A DNA stretch of 64,000 bases from Bacillota bacterium (GCA_023399055.1 JAEWQV010000027.1:1-64000); one strand, 5' to 3'; numbered from the stretch's first letter, positions 34,775-44,611 are shown. The notes: generated by a model not told the origin, from the letters alone. Numbers and translations: made by a program.

Positions 34775-36867
34775 TTGGACTGCTGTATTTCTTTCTTTGC
34801 TTTGCGGTGGGTAATGTAATCTGTGCAGCTGTTTTTCCTAATCTGGGACAACTCGTATATAAGGATTATGAGCATAGGAATATTCAGTTAAGTCCATACT
34901 TGCTGCTTTTTCCAGCGTGGTTTGTTACAGGAACATTAGCACTTAGCTGGCCGACCTACCTGTTGGGATATCTTTTTGGCAATCAGCGCGAGCCTTTGTT
35001 CTACGCAAATCTAATAGTAATACCAATTGCTGTATTAATATGTGGATTCAGTTTATTCTTTAGATTTAGAAGAAATGCAAAATTTGAAAATTTACTTTGT
35101 CGGGACAAGAAAACAATACGTTTTGAACTTATATTACTAATATTTATTTCATTACTGGCAAGTATATTAATGTGGAGAACTTTTTTTCAATATGGGAATC
35201 AACTATATATTGGAGTATCGGTATTTAGCGATTTCTCCCCCCATCTTGGAATGATACGATCGTTTTCCTACGGTAATAATTTCCCAACCGCATATTCTCA
35301 CTATGCAGGGGAAGATATAAAATATCATTTTATGTATCAATTCTTTGTGGGTAATTTGGAATACTTGGGACTTAGAATTGATTACGCCTTCAATTTACCC
35401 AGCATTATTAGTTTTATATCAGCATTTTTACTGCTGTACGTACTGGCGGTTAAGATTACAGGAAAGAGATTGGTTGGTGCATTCGCCTGCTTGTTCTTTG
35501 CATTTCGCAGTTCTAAAACCTTATTTACGTACATTGCAGATCTACCAGCTGGAACTAATATTTTAAAGGCACTTTGGGAAAATAACGATTTCATATCCGA
35601 TACACCCAATGAAAATTGGGGTTTATGGAATTTAAATGTGTATTGTAACCAACGTCATCTGGCTCTGGGATTATCAGTTATGTTCTTGGTAATCATTCTT
35701 ATGCTGCCTAGGTTGTATGCTATGTTTGAAAGGTTAAAGACTGTTAACCTGAAACTACAAGATAGATTGGATGAGAAGGATAGTTCGGAGAAGAAAGTTA
35801 ATCATAATGGACAAATAATTTGGAGTAAGATAAAAATATTATTTTTCTCTGTCGATGCTTGGAAGATACAAAATCCAAGGGAAGCAATTGCAATCGGTAT
35901 TTTACTGGGAAGTCTAGGTTTCTTTCATGGAGCCGCAGTTATTGGATGCTTATGTATTTTATTTGCTATGGCTATCTTATCTGAGAAACGATTGGAATAT
36001 TTAATTGTTGCTGTAATTACCATAGGACTTACTGTAACGCAAAGTAAGTTGTTTATCCAAGGGTCCGCAATTGCGCCAGAGTTTCTCTTTGGATTTATCG
36101 CGGAAAATAAAACATTAGCTGGTGTTGCTTCGTATCTGGGACGATTGCTAGGGTTTCTTCCTTTGGTACTATTCGTCTCTTTTGGAGTAGAGAAGTTAAT
36201 TCGTAAATATCTTATTATTTGCTTCTGTATCCCATTGCTTTTTGCATTTACTGTATCGTTAACAATCGATGTAACTGTAAATCACAAATATATTATGATG
36301 AGTTGTATTTTACTTGGAATCTTTGCAGCAACCATTGTCGTCAAATTGTTAGAGAGGAAAAGAATAAGTTACATTCTTGGTAGCATTTTGATTATTTTTG
36401 TGCTTACAGCCACAGGTATCTATGATTTTACGACGGTACTAAAGAAAAACTCTCCCGAGACTGCCATAGTTCTTAATACAGATGACCCCTTATCAAAGTG
36501 GGTTAGGGAGAACAGTGACTCCAAGGATATTTTCCTAACGGCAGATTATACAATTAACCAAGTAGTGTTTGGCGGGGCTATGTTATTTGAGGGTTCTGCA
36601 TATTTTCCGTGGTCAGCTGGCTATGATACAAATAAGCGATTTCTGGAAGTTGCCAGAATGTATGAAGCCTCCACACCGCAGGAGTTGAACTTACTATGCA
36701 GAGTAAATCAGATTAGGTATATTATCGTGGATCGAAGCAATAGAACCAGTGAATTATATGTAATTAATGAAGAAAATATCAATAACACTTATCAAGCAGT
36801 TTATACAGAGGGCGAGGGTGAATACAAGCTTACAATATATGATACAACCCAACCTATTTATAATTAA
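34771..36867 (+). CDS. Large polytopic membrane protein, probable GT-C type glycosyltransferase
   Basis: The 698-residue protein has about 12-14 hydrophobic helices and no soluble domain apart from a C-terminal part of ~130 residues. At residues ~150-195 a long extracytoplasmic loop carries FSDFSPHLGMIRSF, then YSHYAGEDIKYHF. The same motif pattern occurs at the same place in the DUF2298 protein at 38986. This is the pattern of GT-C fold lipid-linked sugar transferases, which use polyprenyl-phosphate sugars outside the membrane. The ATGA overlap with the preceding GtrB-like gene argues for shared function. The start has GGAGG 7 nt upstream. The specific sugar and acceptor are unknown. Confidence 0.7.
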   Translation: MIGLLYFFLCFAVGNVICAAVFPNLGQLVYKDYEHRNIQLSPYLLLFPAWFVTGTLALSWPTYLLGYLFGNQREPLFYANLIVIPIAVLICGFSLFFRFRRNAKFENLLCRDKKTIRFELILLIFISLLASILMWRTFFQYGNQLYIGVSVFSDFSPHLGMIRSFSYGNNFPTAYSHYAGEDIKYHFMYQFFVGNLEYLGLRIDYAFNLPSIISFISAFLLLYVLAVKITGKRLVGAFACLFFAFRSSKTLFTYIADLPAGTNILKALWENNDFISDTPNENWGLWNLNVYCNQRHLALGLSVMFLVIILMLPRLYAMFERLKTVNLKLQDRLDEKDSSEKKVNHNGQIIWSKIKILFFSVDAWKIQNPREAIAIGILLGSLGFFHGAAVIGCLCILFAMAILSEKRLEYLIVAVITIGLTVTQSKLFIQGSAIAPEFLFGFIAENKTLAGVASYLGRLLGFLPLVLFVSFGVEKLIRKYLIICFCIPLLFAFTVSLTIDVTVNHKYIMMSCILLGIFAATIVVKLLERKRISYILGSILIIFVLTATGIYDFTTVLKKNSPETAIVLNTDDPLSKWVRENSDSKDIFLTADYTINQVVFGGAMLFEGSAYFPWSAGYDTNKRFLEVARMYEASTPQELNLLCRVNQIRYIIVDRSNRTSELYVINEENINNTYQAVYTEGEGEYKLTIYDTTQPIYN

Positions 36868-36995
36868 GAGATAATATAAGTATATAAATAATGCCAATTT
36901 TACTGACAGGAAATAAGAGGATATAAATATTCACTATTCAAATGTTGTACTTGCAATTCAAAATGGCAAGTACCTAGAAAGGAAAGGATTATACA

Positions 36996-38093
36996 ATGAA
37001 ATTTAAATATGTGATCGTCGGGGCAGGTTTAGCTGGTCTTACCATAGCAGAAAGAATAGCAAATGAATTAAACGAAAAGGTATTAGTTATTGAAAAGAGA
37101 GGACACATTGGAGGCAATATCTATGATTCCTACAATGAGGATGGCGTTTTGATTCATAATTATGGACCGCATATCTTTCATACCAATGAACGTCATGTAT
37201 ATGAATATCTTTCTAAATTTACGAAATGGAATGATTTCTGGCACAGAGTTTTAACCTATGTGGATGGAAATCTGATTCCGATGCCGATTACAGTTGAGAC
37301 CATCAACAAGTTATATAATTTAAATTTGACCTGCTTTGAGGTAGAGGAATTCTTAAAGAAGCAGGCAGAGGACATTAAGGATATCCAAACCAGTAAGGAT
37401 GTTGCCTTAAGTAAAGTAGGACAAGATATTTATGAGAAATTCTTTGAAACGTATACGAAAAAACAATGGGGCATTGATCCGAGTGAACTTGACACCAGTG
37501 TAATCTCTAGAATTCCAATTAGATTAAACCGTGACACCAGATATTTCAATGATAAGTATCAAGGCATGCCAACACACGGCTACACAAAAATGTGTGAGAA
37601 GATGATTGTGAATAAGAATATCAAGATTATGCTGAATACAAACTACAAAGAAGTGATTAAAGATATTGAGAATGATTTTATGGTATATACCGGTGCAACG
37701 GATGAGTTCTATGATTACAAGCATGGAAAACTAGCTTATCGCAGCATTAATTTTGTATTTGAAACCCATGATAAAGAAGAATATCAAGAAGCACCAGTTG
37801 TGAATTATCCAAATGACTATGATTATACCCGTATTACCGAATACAAGAAGTTAACAGGCCAAAGCAATAAGAAAACTACAATAGGTAAGGAATTCCCTTG
37901 CGATGAAGGTGATCCATATTATCCTTATCCAACGAAGGAGTATAAGGAACGCTATGCACTTTATGCGGAGGAGATAAAAAAGGAAAAGAATATTCTCTTC
38001 ATTGGAAGGCTTGCAGAATATCGTTATTATAATATGGATGGTGTTGTAAAAAGAGCACTGGAAGCCTTTGAGGAAATCAAGGCACGTGGTTAA
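36996..38093 (+). CDS. glf: UDP-galactopyranose mutase
   Basis: Glf converts UDP-galactopyranose to UDP-galactofuranose, the donor for galactofuranose-containing surface glycans. The 365-residue protein begins with the FAD Rossmann motif VGAGLAGLTIAE, then GGNIYDSYNEDG and HNYGPHIFHTN, the family's signature. KQWGIDPSELD and FIGRLAEYRYYNMD near the C-terminus also fit. The gene has AGGAAAGG just upstream of the ATG. It lies between the first polytopic transferase and the second GT2 gene, so a lipid-linked galactofuranose pathway is a reasonable inference. Confidence 0.96.
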   Translation: MKFKYVIVGAGLAGLTIAERIANELNEKVLVIEKRGHIGGNIYDSYNEDGVLIHNYGPHIFHTNERHVYEYLSKFTKWNDFWHRVLTYVDGNLIPMPITVETINKLYNLNLTCFEVEEFLKKQAEDIKDIQTSKDVALSKVGQDIYEKFFETYTKKQWGIDPSELDTSVISRIPIRLNRDTRYFNDKYQGMPTHGYTKMCEKMIVNKNIKIMLNTNYKEVIKDIENDFMVYTGATDEFYDYKHGKLAYRSINFVFETHDKEEYQEAPVVNYPNDYDYTRITEYKKLTGQSNKKTTIGKEFPCDEGDPYYPYPTKEYKERYALYAEEIKKEKNILFIGRLAEYRYYNMDGVVKRALEAFEEIKARG

Positions 38094-38115
38094 TATGAAT
38101 TAAAATAAATTCACA

Positions 38116-38164
38116 CTGGAAGAAGCTAACTCGCACAAAAGTGCCCGTTCTATGCTTCTTCCAG
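38116..38164 (+). promoter_or_regulatory. Inverted repeat between glf and the second GT2 gene
   Basis: CTGGAAGAAGC at 38116-38126 pairs perfectly with 38154-38164 (11 bp) around a 27-nt loop that itself holds a short GCAC / GTGC stem. No T-run follows. It may stabilise or process the mRNA, or act as a site. Confidence 0.45.
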
Positions 38165-38243
38165 ATTTAGAGCTACCACTGAGAGGTAGTGCGTAAAAAT
38201 AGTATGGGGGATACAAGAAATGTCTCAAAGGGAGGATAAATAG

Positions 38244-38951
38244 GTGGACAAACTATATATAATCATTCCGGCATATAACGAGGAAGCAAATATTAAAAAG
38301 GTGATACAGGATTGGTATCCAATTGTTGAAAAAGCAGGCAATGGCAGCAAGCTTGTTATCATCGATGATGGCAGCAAAGATTCTACTTATCAAATGATGG
38401 TGACAGAGGCAAAGGAGCTTAGTGCTTTTGAGCCTCTTACAAAGCCCAATAGCGGTCATGGAGCTACAGTTTTATATGGATATGAATATGCACTTAATAA
38501 GGGTGCAGATTATATCTTTCAAACAGATTCTGACGGACAGACTTTACCGGAGGAATTCTGGGATTTTTGGAATGCCAGAAAAGACTATGATATGATTATT
38601 GGTCATCGAAAAGGTCGACAGGATGGTGGATCTAGAGTTTTTGTAACAAAAACCCTGAAGATTGTGTTATGGTTATACTTTCATGTGTCGATTAAGGATG
38701 CCAATACACCTTTTCGATTGTTAAAAGCTACTACCTTGAAGGAGTATATCAAATTAATACCAAAGAATCATAATTTGTCCAACGTTATGTTGTCCGTTAT
38801 ATATGCTAAGAAAAAGTTGAAGGTAAAATACTTGCCAGTTACTTTTCGCCCAAGACAGGGTGGTGTTAATTCCATTAATTTAAAAAGAATTATTGGGATA
38901 GGAAGAAAGGCATTGTCTGATTTTCGAAAGATGAACCAGGAATTAAAGTAA
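38244..38951 (+). CDS. GT2 glycosyltransferase, DPM1-like, soluble
   Basis: This 235-residue enzyme is a second GT2 of the polyprenyl-phosphate hexose synthase type. It starts with GTG at 38244 after GGGAGG. The core is YIIIPAYNEE, VIIDDGSKD and FQTDSDGQT (DxD). It has no membrane helix, unlike the GtrB-like protein at 33773. The last part, VKYLPVTFRPRQGG, is a family-typical end strand. The next gene, another large membrane transferase, begins 34 nt later with its own ribosome site, which repeats the GT2 plus polytopic pairing seen upstream. Confidence 0.85.
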   Translation: MDKLYIIIPAYNEEANIKKVIQDWYPIVEKAGNGSKLVIIDDGSKDSTYQMMVTEAKELSAFEPLTKPNSGHGATVLYGYEYALNKGADYIFQTDSDGQTLPEEFWDFWNARKDYDMIIGHRKGRQDGGSRVFVTKTLKIVLWLYFHVSIKDANTPFRLLKATTLKEYIKLIPKNHNLSNVMLSVIYAKKKLKVKYLPVTFRPRQGGVNSINLKRIIGIGRKALSDFRKMNQELK

Positions 38952-38985
38952 AACTGGTAGGATAACTCGTAGGTTGGAGGTTATA

Positions 38986-41304
38986 ATGAAGAAAATTATA
39001 TATGCAGTCCTTGCTGTTTTAGTATTCATTTTTGGAAAAATTCTATTAAAAGAGGATTATACTGCGTTCTTACAGTGGTGGGGTACTATTCTTATTTTAG
39101 GAATTGTTTTTTTACCATTAACTATGTTTCTTTTCTCATCCTTTCATGATAAGGGGTATCTATTCTCGAAGTCAATTGCTGTGGCTGTTACAGGCTATGT
39201 CATGTGGCTGATGTCATCACTTCATATTATGAAATTTAATGGGATTTCTTGCGTTCTATCCGTAATAATATGTGTCATCGGCAACGGTGTGCTTTTGTAC
39301 TATGTAAATAAAAACAAGGCAGCTCATCAAAAGAAAAGCAAAAGCTCTCTGTTTCAACTGAATAGCAAAATAATTGATTCTATATTAGGTGAGGAATTAT
39401 TATTTTTAATACTGTTTTTAGTCCTTACATATATTAGAGGCTTCAAACCAGAGGCGTATGGAACAGAGAAATTCATGGACTTTGGATTTATGACTAGCAT
39501 GATGCGTACCGACTATATGCCACCACAGGATTTTTGGTTTTCCGGAACTAATTTAAATTATTATTATGTCGGGCAGTATCTAGCCACCTTTTTAACAAAA
39601 CTTTCAGCAGTTAAAGTCGAATTGGGGTACAATTTAATGCTAATGATGGTCGGAACATTTGCATTTGTACTACCTTATTCTTTGGTGAAAAATGTAGTTA
39701 AACAACATTGGGACAAGATTGGGAAAATAACTAGAGTAATACCAACAATAAGTGGATTTATTGCGGGTATTGCAGTACTTTTTGCTGGTAACATGCATTA
39801 TCCCACCTATCAATGGTTCGTCGGCTGGTTTAGAAAAATTCTTGGAAAGGAACCGATAGAAGGCAAATATTGGTTCCCGGATGCAACGAGATATATCGGT
39901 TATAACCCGGATACAAATGACAAAACAATTCATGAATTTCCGGCATATTCTTTTGTTCTAGGAGACCTGCATGCGCACGTAATTAATATTATGTTTGTGC
40001 TTACGGTACTTGGAATCCTATTTGCATGGCTTTGTAATAGAAGTAAGAAAGAGGACACTCCAATTTTACTGCTGCCGGAAGTATTTCAACCGTCTATACT
40101 TATGATTGGATTTTTCATTGGAGTATTTTTTACCACTAATTATTGGGACTTCCCAATTTATTTTATTGTTTCTGGTGCAGTTATTCTATTTTCGAACCTG
40201 CTTGTATATAATTTTAAAGGTAAAAGGGTTGCTGTTATCACTGCTCTTCAGGGGGCATTAGTTATCCTGACTGCAGTCATTGTTAGTCTGCCTTTTACAT
40301 TAAAATTTGACCAAATATCTAGTGCAATTTGCTTGACCGTAGCACGTACACCTCTGTATCAGCTTATCATTTTATGGGGCCTTCCAATTATAATGGTTTT
40401 GACTTTAATCTGCTATGTTATCTTAGACTATTGGAGAAATACTAGAATTAATCAAATCAATATAATTGGTAATCAGATTGATGAGAGTGCTGAGCCACCA
40501 ACGAGATCACCAGTATTTCAGGGCTTCTTAAAAAGTTTATCAGCTTCTGACTTGTTTATTATAACAATTGGGTTATGTGCCATAGGTTTAATCCTTATGC
40601 CGGAGATTATCTATATTAAGGATATCTATTCTGGTGATTACAAGCGAGCAAACACAATGTTCAAACTTACTTATCAAGCCTTTATCATGTTTGGTATATG
40701 CATGGGATATATTTTCCCAAGGTTAATTATGCTTGGTCGAACCTTGAGGTCAAAAATTATTCCAGTAATTGGGTTAATATTGTTTGCTCTATCCGTTTGC
40801 TATATTCAGAATGCTGTAAATTCCTGGTATGGAAATGTGTTTAAAACCTCGGGCTACAAGGGACTGGATGCAACCGCTTTTATGGAAACCACAATGCCGG
40901 AGGATGAGAAAGCAATTAATTGGTTATTGAAGAATGTCAATGGTACGCCAGTAGTCTTAGAAGCACCTGGTGACAGTTATACGAACTATCAAAGAGTTTC
41001 CGTTATTACAGGACTTCCAACCATATTAGGGTGGCACACTCATGAATGGTTATGGAAATCAGACGTAACACTTTTAGATGAGAGAACGATAGATATAGAA
41101 CAGATTTACACCTCAACTGACCTGGATATAGTAAAACAGCTTTTAACGAAATATGATGTTAAATATATCTATGTAGGTAAGCTAGAACAGGAAAAATACA
41201 CTAATCTAAATCATCAATTACTTAAGAGCCTTGGCACTGTTGTTTATCATAGTGCGGAGGAGAATTCACTGGAATTTGAGACTTATATTGTACAGGTGTA
41301 TTAA
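38986..41304 (+). CDS. DUF2298 polytopic membrane protein, probable GT-C type transferase
   Basis: This 772-residue protein belongs to the DUF2298 (YYY) membrane family, judged by FMDFGFMTSMMRTDYMPP and NLNYYYVGQY near residues 160-200 and HEFPAYSFVLGDLHAHV near 315. About 14-16 hydrophobic helices are visible. The start is the ATG at 38986, preceded by TTGGAGG; a TTG at 38974 overlaps that site. The family has the hallmarks of GT-C glycosyltransferases, with catalysis outside the membrane, but no substrate has been assigned as far as I know. It follows a DPM1-like gene, an attractive source of its lipid-linked sugar. Confidence 0.85.
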   Translation: MKKIIYAVLAVLVFIFGKILLKEDYTAFLQWWGTILILGIVFLPLTMFLFSSFHDKGYLFSKSIAVAVTGYVMWLMSSLHIMKFNGISCVLSVIICVIGNGVLLYYVNKNKAAHQKKSKSSLFQLNSKIIDSILGEELLFLILFLVLTYIRGFKPEAYGTEKFMDFGFMTSMMRTDYMPPQDFWFSGTNLNYYYVGQYLATFLTKLSAVKVELGYNLMLMMVGTFAFVLPYSLVKNVVKQHWDKIGKITRVIPTISGFIAGIAVLFAGNMHYPTYQWFVGWFRKILGKEPIEGKYWFPDATRYIGYNPDTNDKTIHEFPAYSFVLGDLHAHVINIMFVLTVLGILFAWLCNRSKKEDTPILLLPEVFQPSILMIGFFIGVFFTTNYWDFPIYFIVSGAVILFSNLLVYNFKGKRVAVITALQGALVILTAVIVSLPFTLKFDQISSAICLTVARTPLYQLIILWGLPIIMVLTLICYVILDYWRNTRINQINIIGNQIDESAEPPTRSPVFQGFLKSLSASDLFIITIGLCAIGLILMPEIIYIKDIYSGDYKRANTMFKLTYQAFIMFGICMGYIFPRLIMLGRTLRSKIIPVIGLILFALSVCYIQNAVNSWYGNVFKTSGYKGLDATAFMETTMPEDEKAINWLLKNVNGTPVVLEAPGDSYTNYQRVSVITGLPTILGWHTHEWLWKSDVTLLDERTIDIEQIYTSTDLDIVKQLLTKYDVKYIYVGKLEQEKYTNLNHQLLKSLGTVVYHSAEENSLEFETYIVQVY

Positions 41305-41340
41305 ACGAGAAAGAAAAGAACATAATTAAGGAGTGTCAGC

Positions 41341-42672
41341 ATGAAAATCACAACAAGGAGATTATTCAGCCGACAAAGGATATTCTTATTTCTTTGCTTT
41401 GCTGTTTTGTCTTTCCTGGCGTGCACGCAGCAGGTATCAGCCGAGGAGAACCAAAAAAAGACCTATTTGATTAAGGTCAACCGAAGTCACAATACAGTTA
41501 CAATTTATGAACAGGACAAGAATGGCGTATATAATGTTCCAATCAAAGCTATGATATGTTCTGTAGGATTAAGTGGGACACCTACAAGAGTAGGTACCTT
41601 TCGAACAATGGCCAAATACAGATGGAAGTTGCTAATGGGTGATGTGTGGGGACAATACTCAACACGTATTGTTGGAGGTATCCTATTTCATTCAGTTTAT
41701 TATTATAGTATGAATCCACAAACCCTGGCTACAAATCAATTTAATAAATTAGGAAGAGCGGCTTCCCATGGTTGTATTCGTTTATCCGTAGCGGATGCTA
41801 AATGGATTTATGATAATTGTGATGTAGGAACAACGGTTACAATTTATGATGATCCGAAATCTCCTGGACCACTGGGGAAACCGGAACCAATTAAAATTTC
41901 AGGGAACCTGCGGTGGGATCCAACAGACCCGAATCCTGAAAACCCATATAATAAACTGCAACCAGTCATTACAGGAGCTAAAAATCTAAACACAGAGTAT
42001 GGTAAAAGTATAGATTATTTAAAAGGAATCAAAGCAAAGTCTTCCCTTGGAGCAGATATCACAAAACTAATTCAAGTAGAAGGTGAAATAGATTATCAAA
42101 CCGCAGGTACTTATCCAATTACATATGTTGTTACTGATAATTTGGGGAAAATAGCAAAAGAAACCATTAATATAACCGTAAAAGAAAGTAACGTTGTACC
42201 GGAGATAAAAGGAGTAAGTGATAAGCTTGTAAATGGTGAGTTTATTGTAAATGAAAAATTTGCATTAGAAGGTGTTGAGCTTTGGCAAGGAACGAAACAA
42301 CTGGATCAGAACCTGATAAAGGTTAAGATTGTAGGCAGAGCTGATAAATACGAAGTTACTTACAGTGTTACGCTCGAAGGGAACACTGTAACACAAAAAT
42401 CTATAATAAAAGTAGATAAGAAGGCACCAGAACTGACAAGCAAGAATGAAATCTGGTTAAAACCTGGTGAAGCACCGAGTCTTGCACTTTTAATATCAAG
42501 CATGAAATGGATGGATAATTATACGGAATCAGAGAATATTAAAGTGTCAATCCAAATTGTAGCTATGAGTGAAGGTACTTATAACATAACCTATCGAGCA
42601 ATAGATGAAGTGGGAAATATTGCTGTTGAAACCGTTACGACACGACAAGCATTAGTAACAGTTCAGCCATAA
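41341..42672 (+). CDS. Secreted L,D-transpeptidase (YkuD) with Ig-like domains
   Basis: This 443-residue protein makes 3-3 cross-links in peptidoglycan or links proteins to it. It has a signal peptide (basic start, hydrophobic core at ~15-30, VSA just before EE as a probable signal peptidase I site). The YkuD catalytic domain spans residues ~40-165 with FHSVYYY near 118 and the active-site SHGCIRLS near 139-146 (catalytic Cys). Two or three Ig-like beta domains, about residues 210-440, follow, with repeated ITYVVTDN / ITYRAIDEVGN patterns. The ribosome site is AAGGAGT. It ends the glycan gene cluster, so it may build or anchor wall polymers there. Confidence 0.93.
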   Translation: MKITTRRLFSRQRIFLFLCFAVLSFLACTQQVSAEENQKKTYLIKVNRSHNTVTIYEQDKNGVYNVPIKAMICSVGLSGTPTRVGTFRTMAKYRWKLLMGDVWGQYSTRIVGGILFHSVYYYSMNPQTLATNQFNKLGRAASHGCIRLSVADAKWIYDNCDVGTTVTIYDDPKSPGPLGKPEPIKISGNLRWDPTDPNPENPYNKLQPVITGAKNLNTEYGKSIDYLKGIKAKSSLGADITKLIQVEGEIDYQTAGTYPITYVVTDNLGKIAKETINITVKESNVVPEIKGVSDKLVNGEFIVNEKFALEGVELWQGTKQLDQNLIKVKIVGRADKYEVTYSVTLEGNTVTQKSIIKVDKKAPELTSKNEIWLKPGEAPSLALLISSMKWMDNYTESENIKVSIQIVAMSEGTYNITYRAIDEVGNIAVETVTTRQALVTVQP

Positions 42673-42866
42673 GCTCGATTAAGGCGAACACCCTACAAGT
42701 TATTCGTACAATATGTATTCGTAAGCAAGTTTTCTCCTTTCTATTGTATCAAAAACCTGTAGGGATATAATATTACAAATAATGGAATGTGATTTACCAA
42801 ATTGATGAAAAAGGTTTTCAGAGCATTAGGCTTGTGCTATAATGTACCAAGGATGTGACAATTGAT

Positions 42867-42904
42867 ACTCATTTCATCCGAATATTTAATTGTATGAAAT
42901 GAGT
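42867..42904 (+). promoter_or_regulatory. Inverted repeat upstream of citrate synthase
   Basis: ACTCATTTCAT (42867-42877) pairs perfectly with ATGAAATGAGT (42894-42904), with a 16-nt loop. It lies ~45 nt ahead of the citrate synthase start and could be an operator or leader hairpin. The rest of the 277-nt gap also has a long-range CCCTACA / TGTAGGG pairing (about 42691 and 42761). Confidence 0.4.
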
Positions 42905-42949
42905 GGAATTCGCTGATGTACAGCCGTCAAGCGGCAGAATGGAGGAGTC

Positions 42950-44308
42950 ATGAGCAAATATACTGATATTACCCCCGAAATTATGGAACTAGCAGACCTA
43001 TGCAAGCAAAATACTAGGATTGAACAGGAACTTTATACCAAGTATGATGTAAAACGTGGGCTAAGGGATATTAGTGGTAAAGGTGTACTAACCGGACTAA
43101 CCGAGATATGCGAAATACGGTCCTATACAATCGTTGATAATGATTATGTACCGTGTGAAGGTAAGCTTTTTTACCGTGGTGTGGATGTGGAAGAAATCAT
43201 ACATGGTTTTATGAAGGAAGATCGGTTTGGTTTTGAAGAAGTGACTTATCTATTACTGTTTGGTAACCTTCCAAGTAAAGAGCAATTAGATGATTTTACG
43301 AATTTATTAGAACAATACAGAGAGCTACCGCCAAGCTTTGTACGGGACATTATTATGAAAGCTCCCAGCAAAGATATGATGAATACCTTGGCAAGGAGTG
43401 TATTAACTCTGTATTCCTATGATGAGAAAGCAGACGATATTACAATCGAAAATGTATTGCGCCAAAGTATTCAGATGATAGCTGTATTTCCACTTTTATC
43501 TGTATATGGATTTCAAGCCTATAATCATTATCATTATGGTAAGAGTCTTGTTATTCATCCGCCAAAGCCGGGACTATCCACAGCGGAGAATATCCTCTAC
43601 ATGCTTCGACCAAATATGAAGTATACAGAGCTTGAGGCTAAGATTTTGGACATTGCACTTGTGTTGCACGCAGAGCATGGTGGCGGTAATAACTCAACTT
43701 TTACTACCCATGTCGTAACCTCTTCAGCAACGGATACTTATTCCTCGGTCGCAGCTTCTCTTGGTTCCTTAAAAGGACCAAAGCATGGCGGTGCTAACAT
43801 TAAGGTTATGCAAATGTTTGATGATATGAAAGAAAATATTAAGGACTGGACAGATGAGGAGGAAGTTAGTACTTATCTGGCGGATCTTTTAAATAAAAAA
43901 GCGTTTGATAAATCTGGACTGATTTATGGTATGGGACATGCGGTTTATTCCTTGTCCGACCCTAGAGCCAATGTATTTAAACAATATGTTAAAAGCTTAT
44001 CCGATGAAAAAGGTATGCAAAAGGAATTTGGCTTATATGAAATGGTTGAGCGACTGGCACCTGAAATTATTGCAAGAGAAAGAAAGATGTACAAGGGTGT
44101 TAGTGCAAATGTTGACTTCTATAGTGGTTTTGTTTATCACATGCTTGATCTTCCAAAAGAGCTATATACACCTATTTTTGCAATTGCAAGAATTACAGGT
44201 TGGAGTGCACATCGTTTAGAAGAGCTTAATAATGCAGGTAAAATCATTCGTCCAGCGTATAAGTGTGTCGCGAAGCATCGTGCTTACACAGAGATGGCGG
44301 ACAGATAG
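42950..44308 (+). CDS. Citrate synthase
   Basis: Citrate synthase condenses acetyl-CoA and oxaloacetate. The 452-residue protein carries the marks of the family: LLFGNLPS (N-terminal part), catalytic HAEHGGGNNSTF near residue 240, LKGPKHGGAN near 280 and GMGHAVYSLSDPRA near 328 (second catalytic His region), with DFYSGFVYHML near the end. This is the longer clostridial form with a ~40-residue N-terminal extension. The start follows GGAGG. A short hairpin (GCCG / CGGC) sits right ahead of the ribosome site. No aconitase or isocitrate dehydrogenase gene is nearby. Whether it is Si or Re type: the sequence is clearly the Si-type fold. Confidence 0.92.
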   Translation: MSKYTDITPEIMELADLCKQNTRIEQELYTKYDVKRGLRDISGKGVLTGLTEICEIRSYTIVDNDYVPCEGKLFYRGVDVEEIIHGFMKEDRFGFEEVTYLLLFGNLPSKEQLDDFTNLLEQYRELPPSFVRDIIMKAPSKDMMNTLARSVLTLYSYDEKADDITIENVLRQSIQMIAVFPLLSVYGFQAYNHYHYGKSLVIHPPKPGLSTAENILYMLRPNMKYTELEAKILDIALVLHAEHGGGNNSTFTTHVVTSSATDTYSSVAASLGSLKGPKHGGANIKVMQMFDDMKENIKDWTDEEEVSTYLADLLNKKAFDKSGLIYGMGHAVYSLSDPRANVFKQYVKSLSDEKGMQKEFGLYEMVERLAPEIIARERKMYKGVSANVDFYSGFVYHMLDLPKELYTPIFAIARITGWSAHRLEELNNAGKIIRPAYKCVAKHRAYTEMADR

Positions 44309-44611
44309 AAATACAAGCATTGCACCTGTTCAAACAAGTACTAGGTTTGTTTTTTAAAAATTAAATCATATCTTCCTATTATAATAAAAAAAAGTAAAAT
44401 ATCTATTTCTGAAGGCCATAAGATAATTTTTGTAAAATTTCCTGTATTTTCATAGAAAAAAGAATTATTTTCATGAGTAATATCTTTCATTTTACACATA
44501 ATATTATCGTAACAACTTAATGGAATATAAAATATAGTATTTCATTGAGAAGTAAACAACAACACAAACTATTTTGGACAATATTCAAAATATGAAATGG
44601 AGGATGTTTAT
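44309..44611. other. Intergenic region between citrate synthase and the SASP gene
   Basis: This ~300-nt stretch is very AT-rich. It holds a weak possible terminator near 44333-44357 (CAAAC / GTTTG arms then TTTTTT) and the leader of the SASP gene. I could not identify a spore (sigma-G) promoter with confidence. No other structure stood out. Confidence 0.5.
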
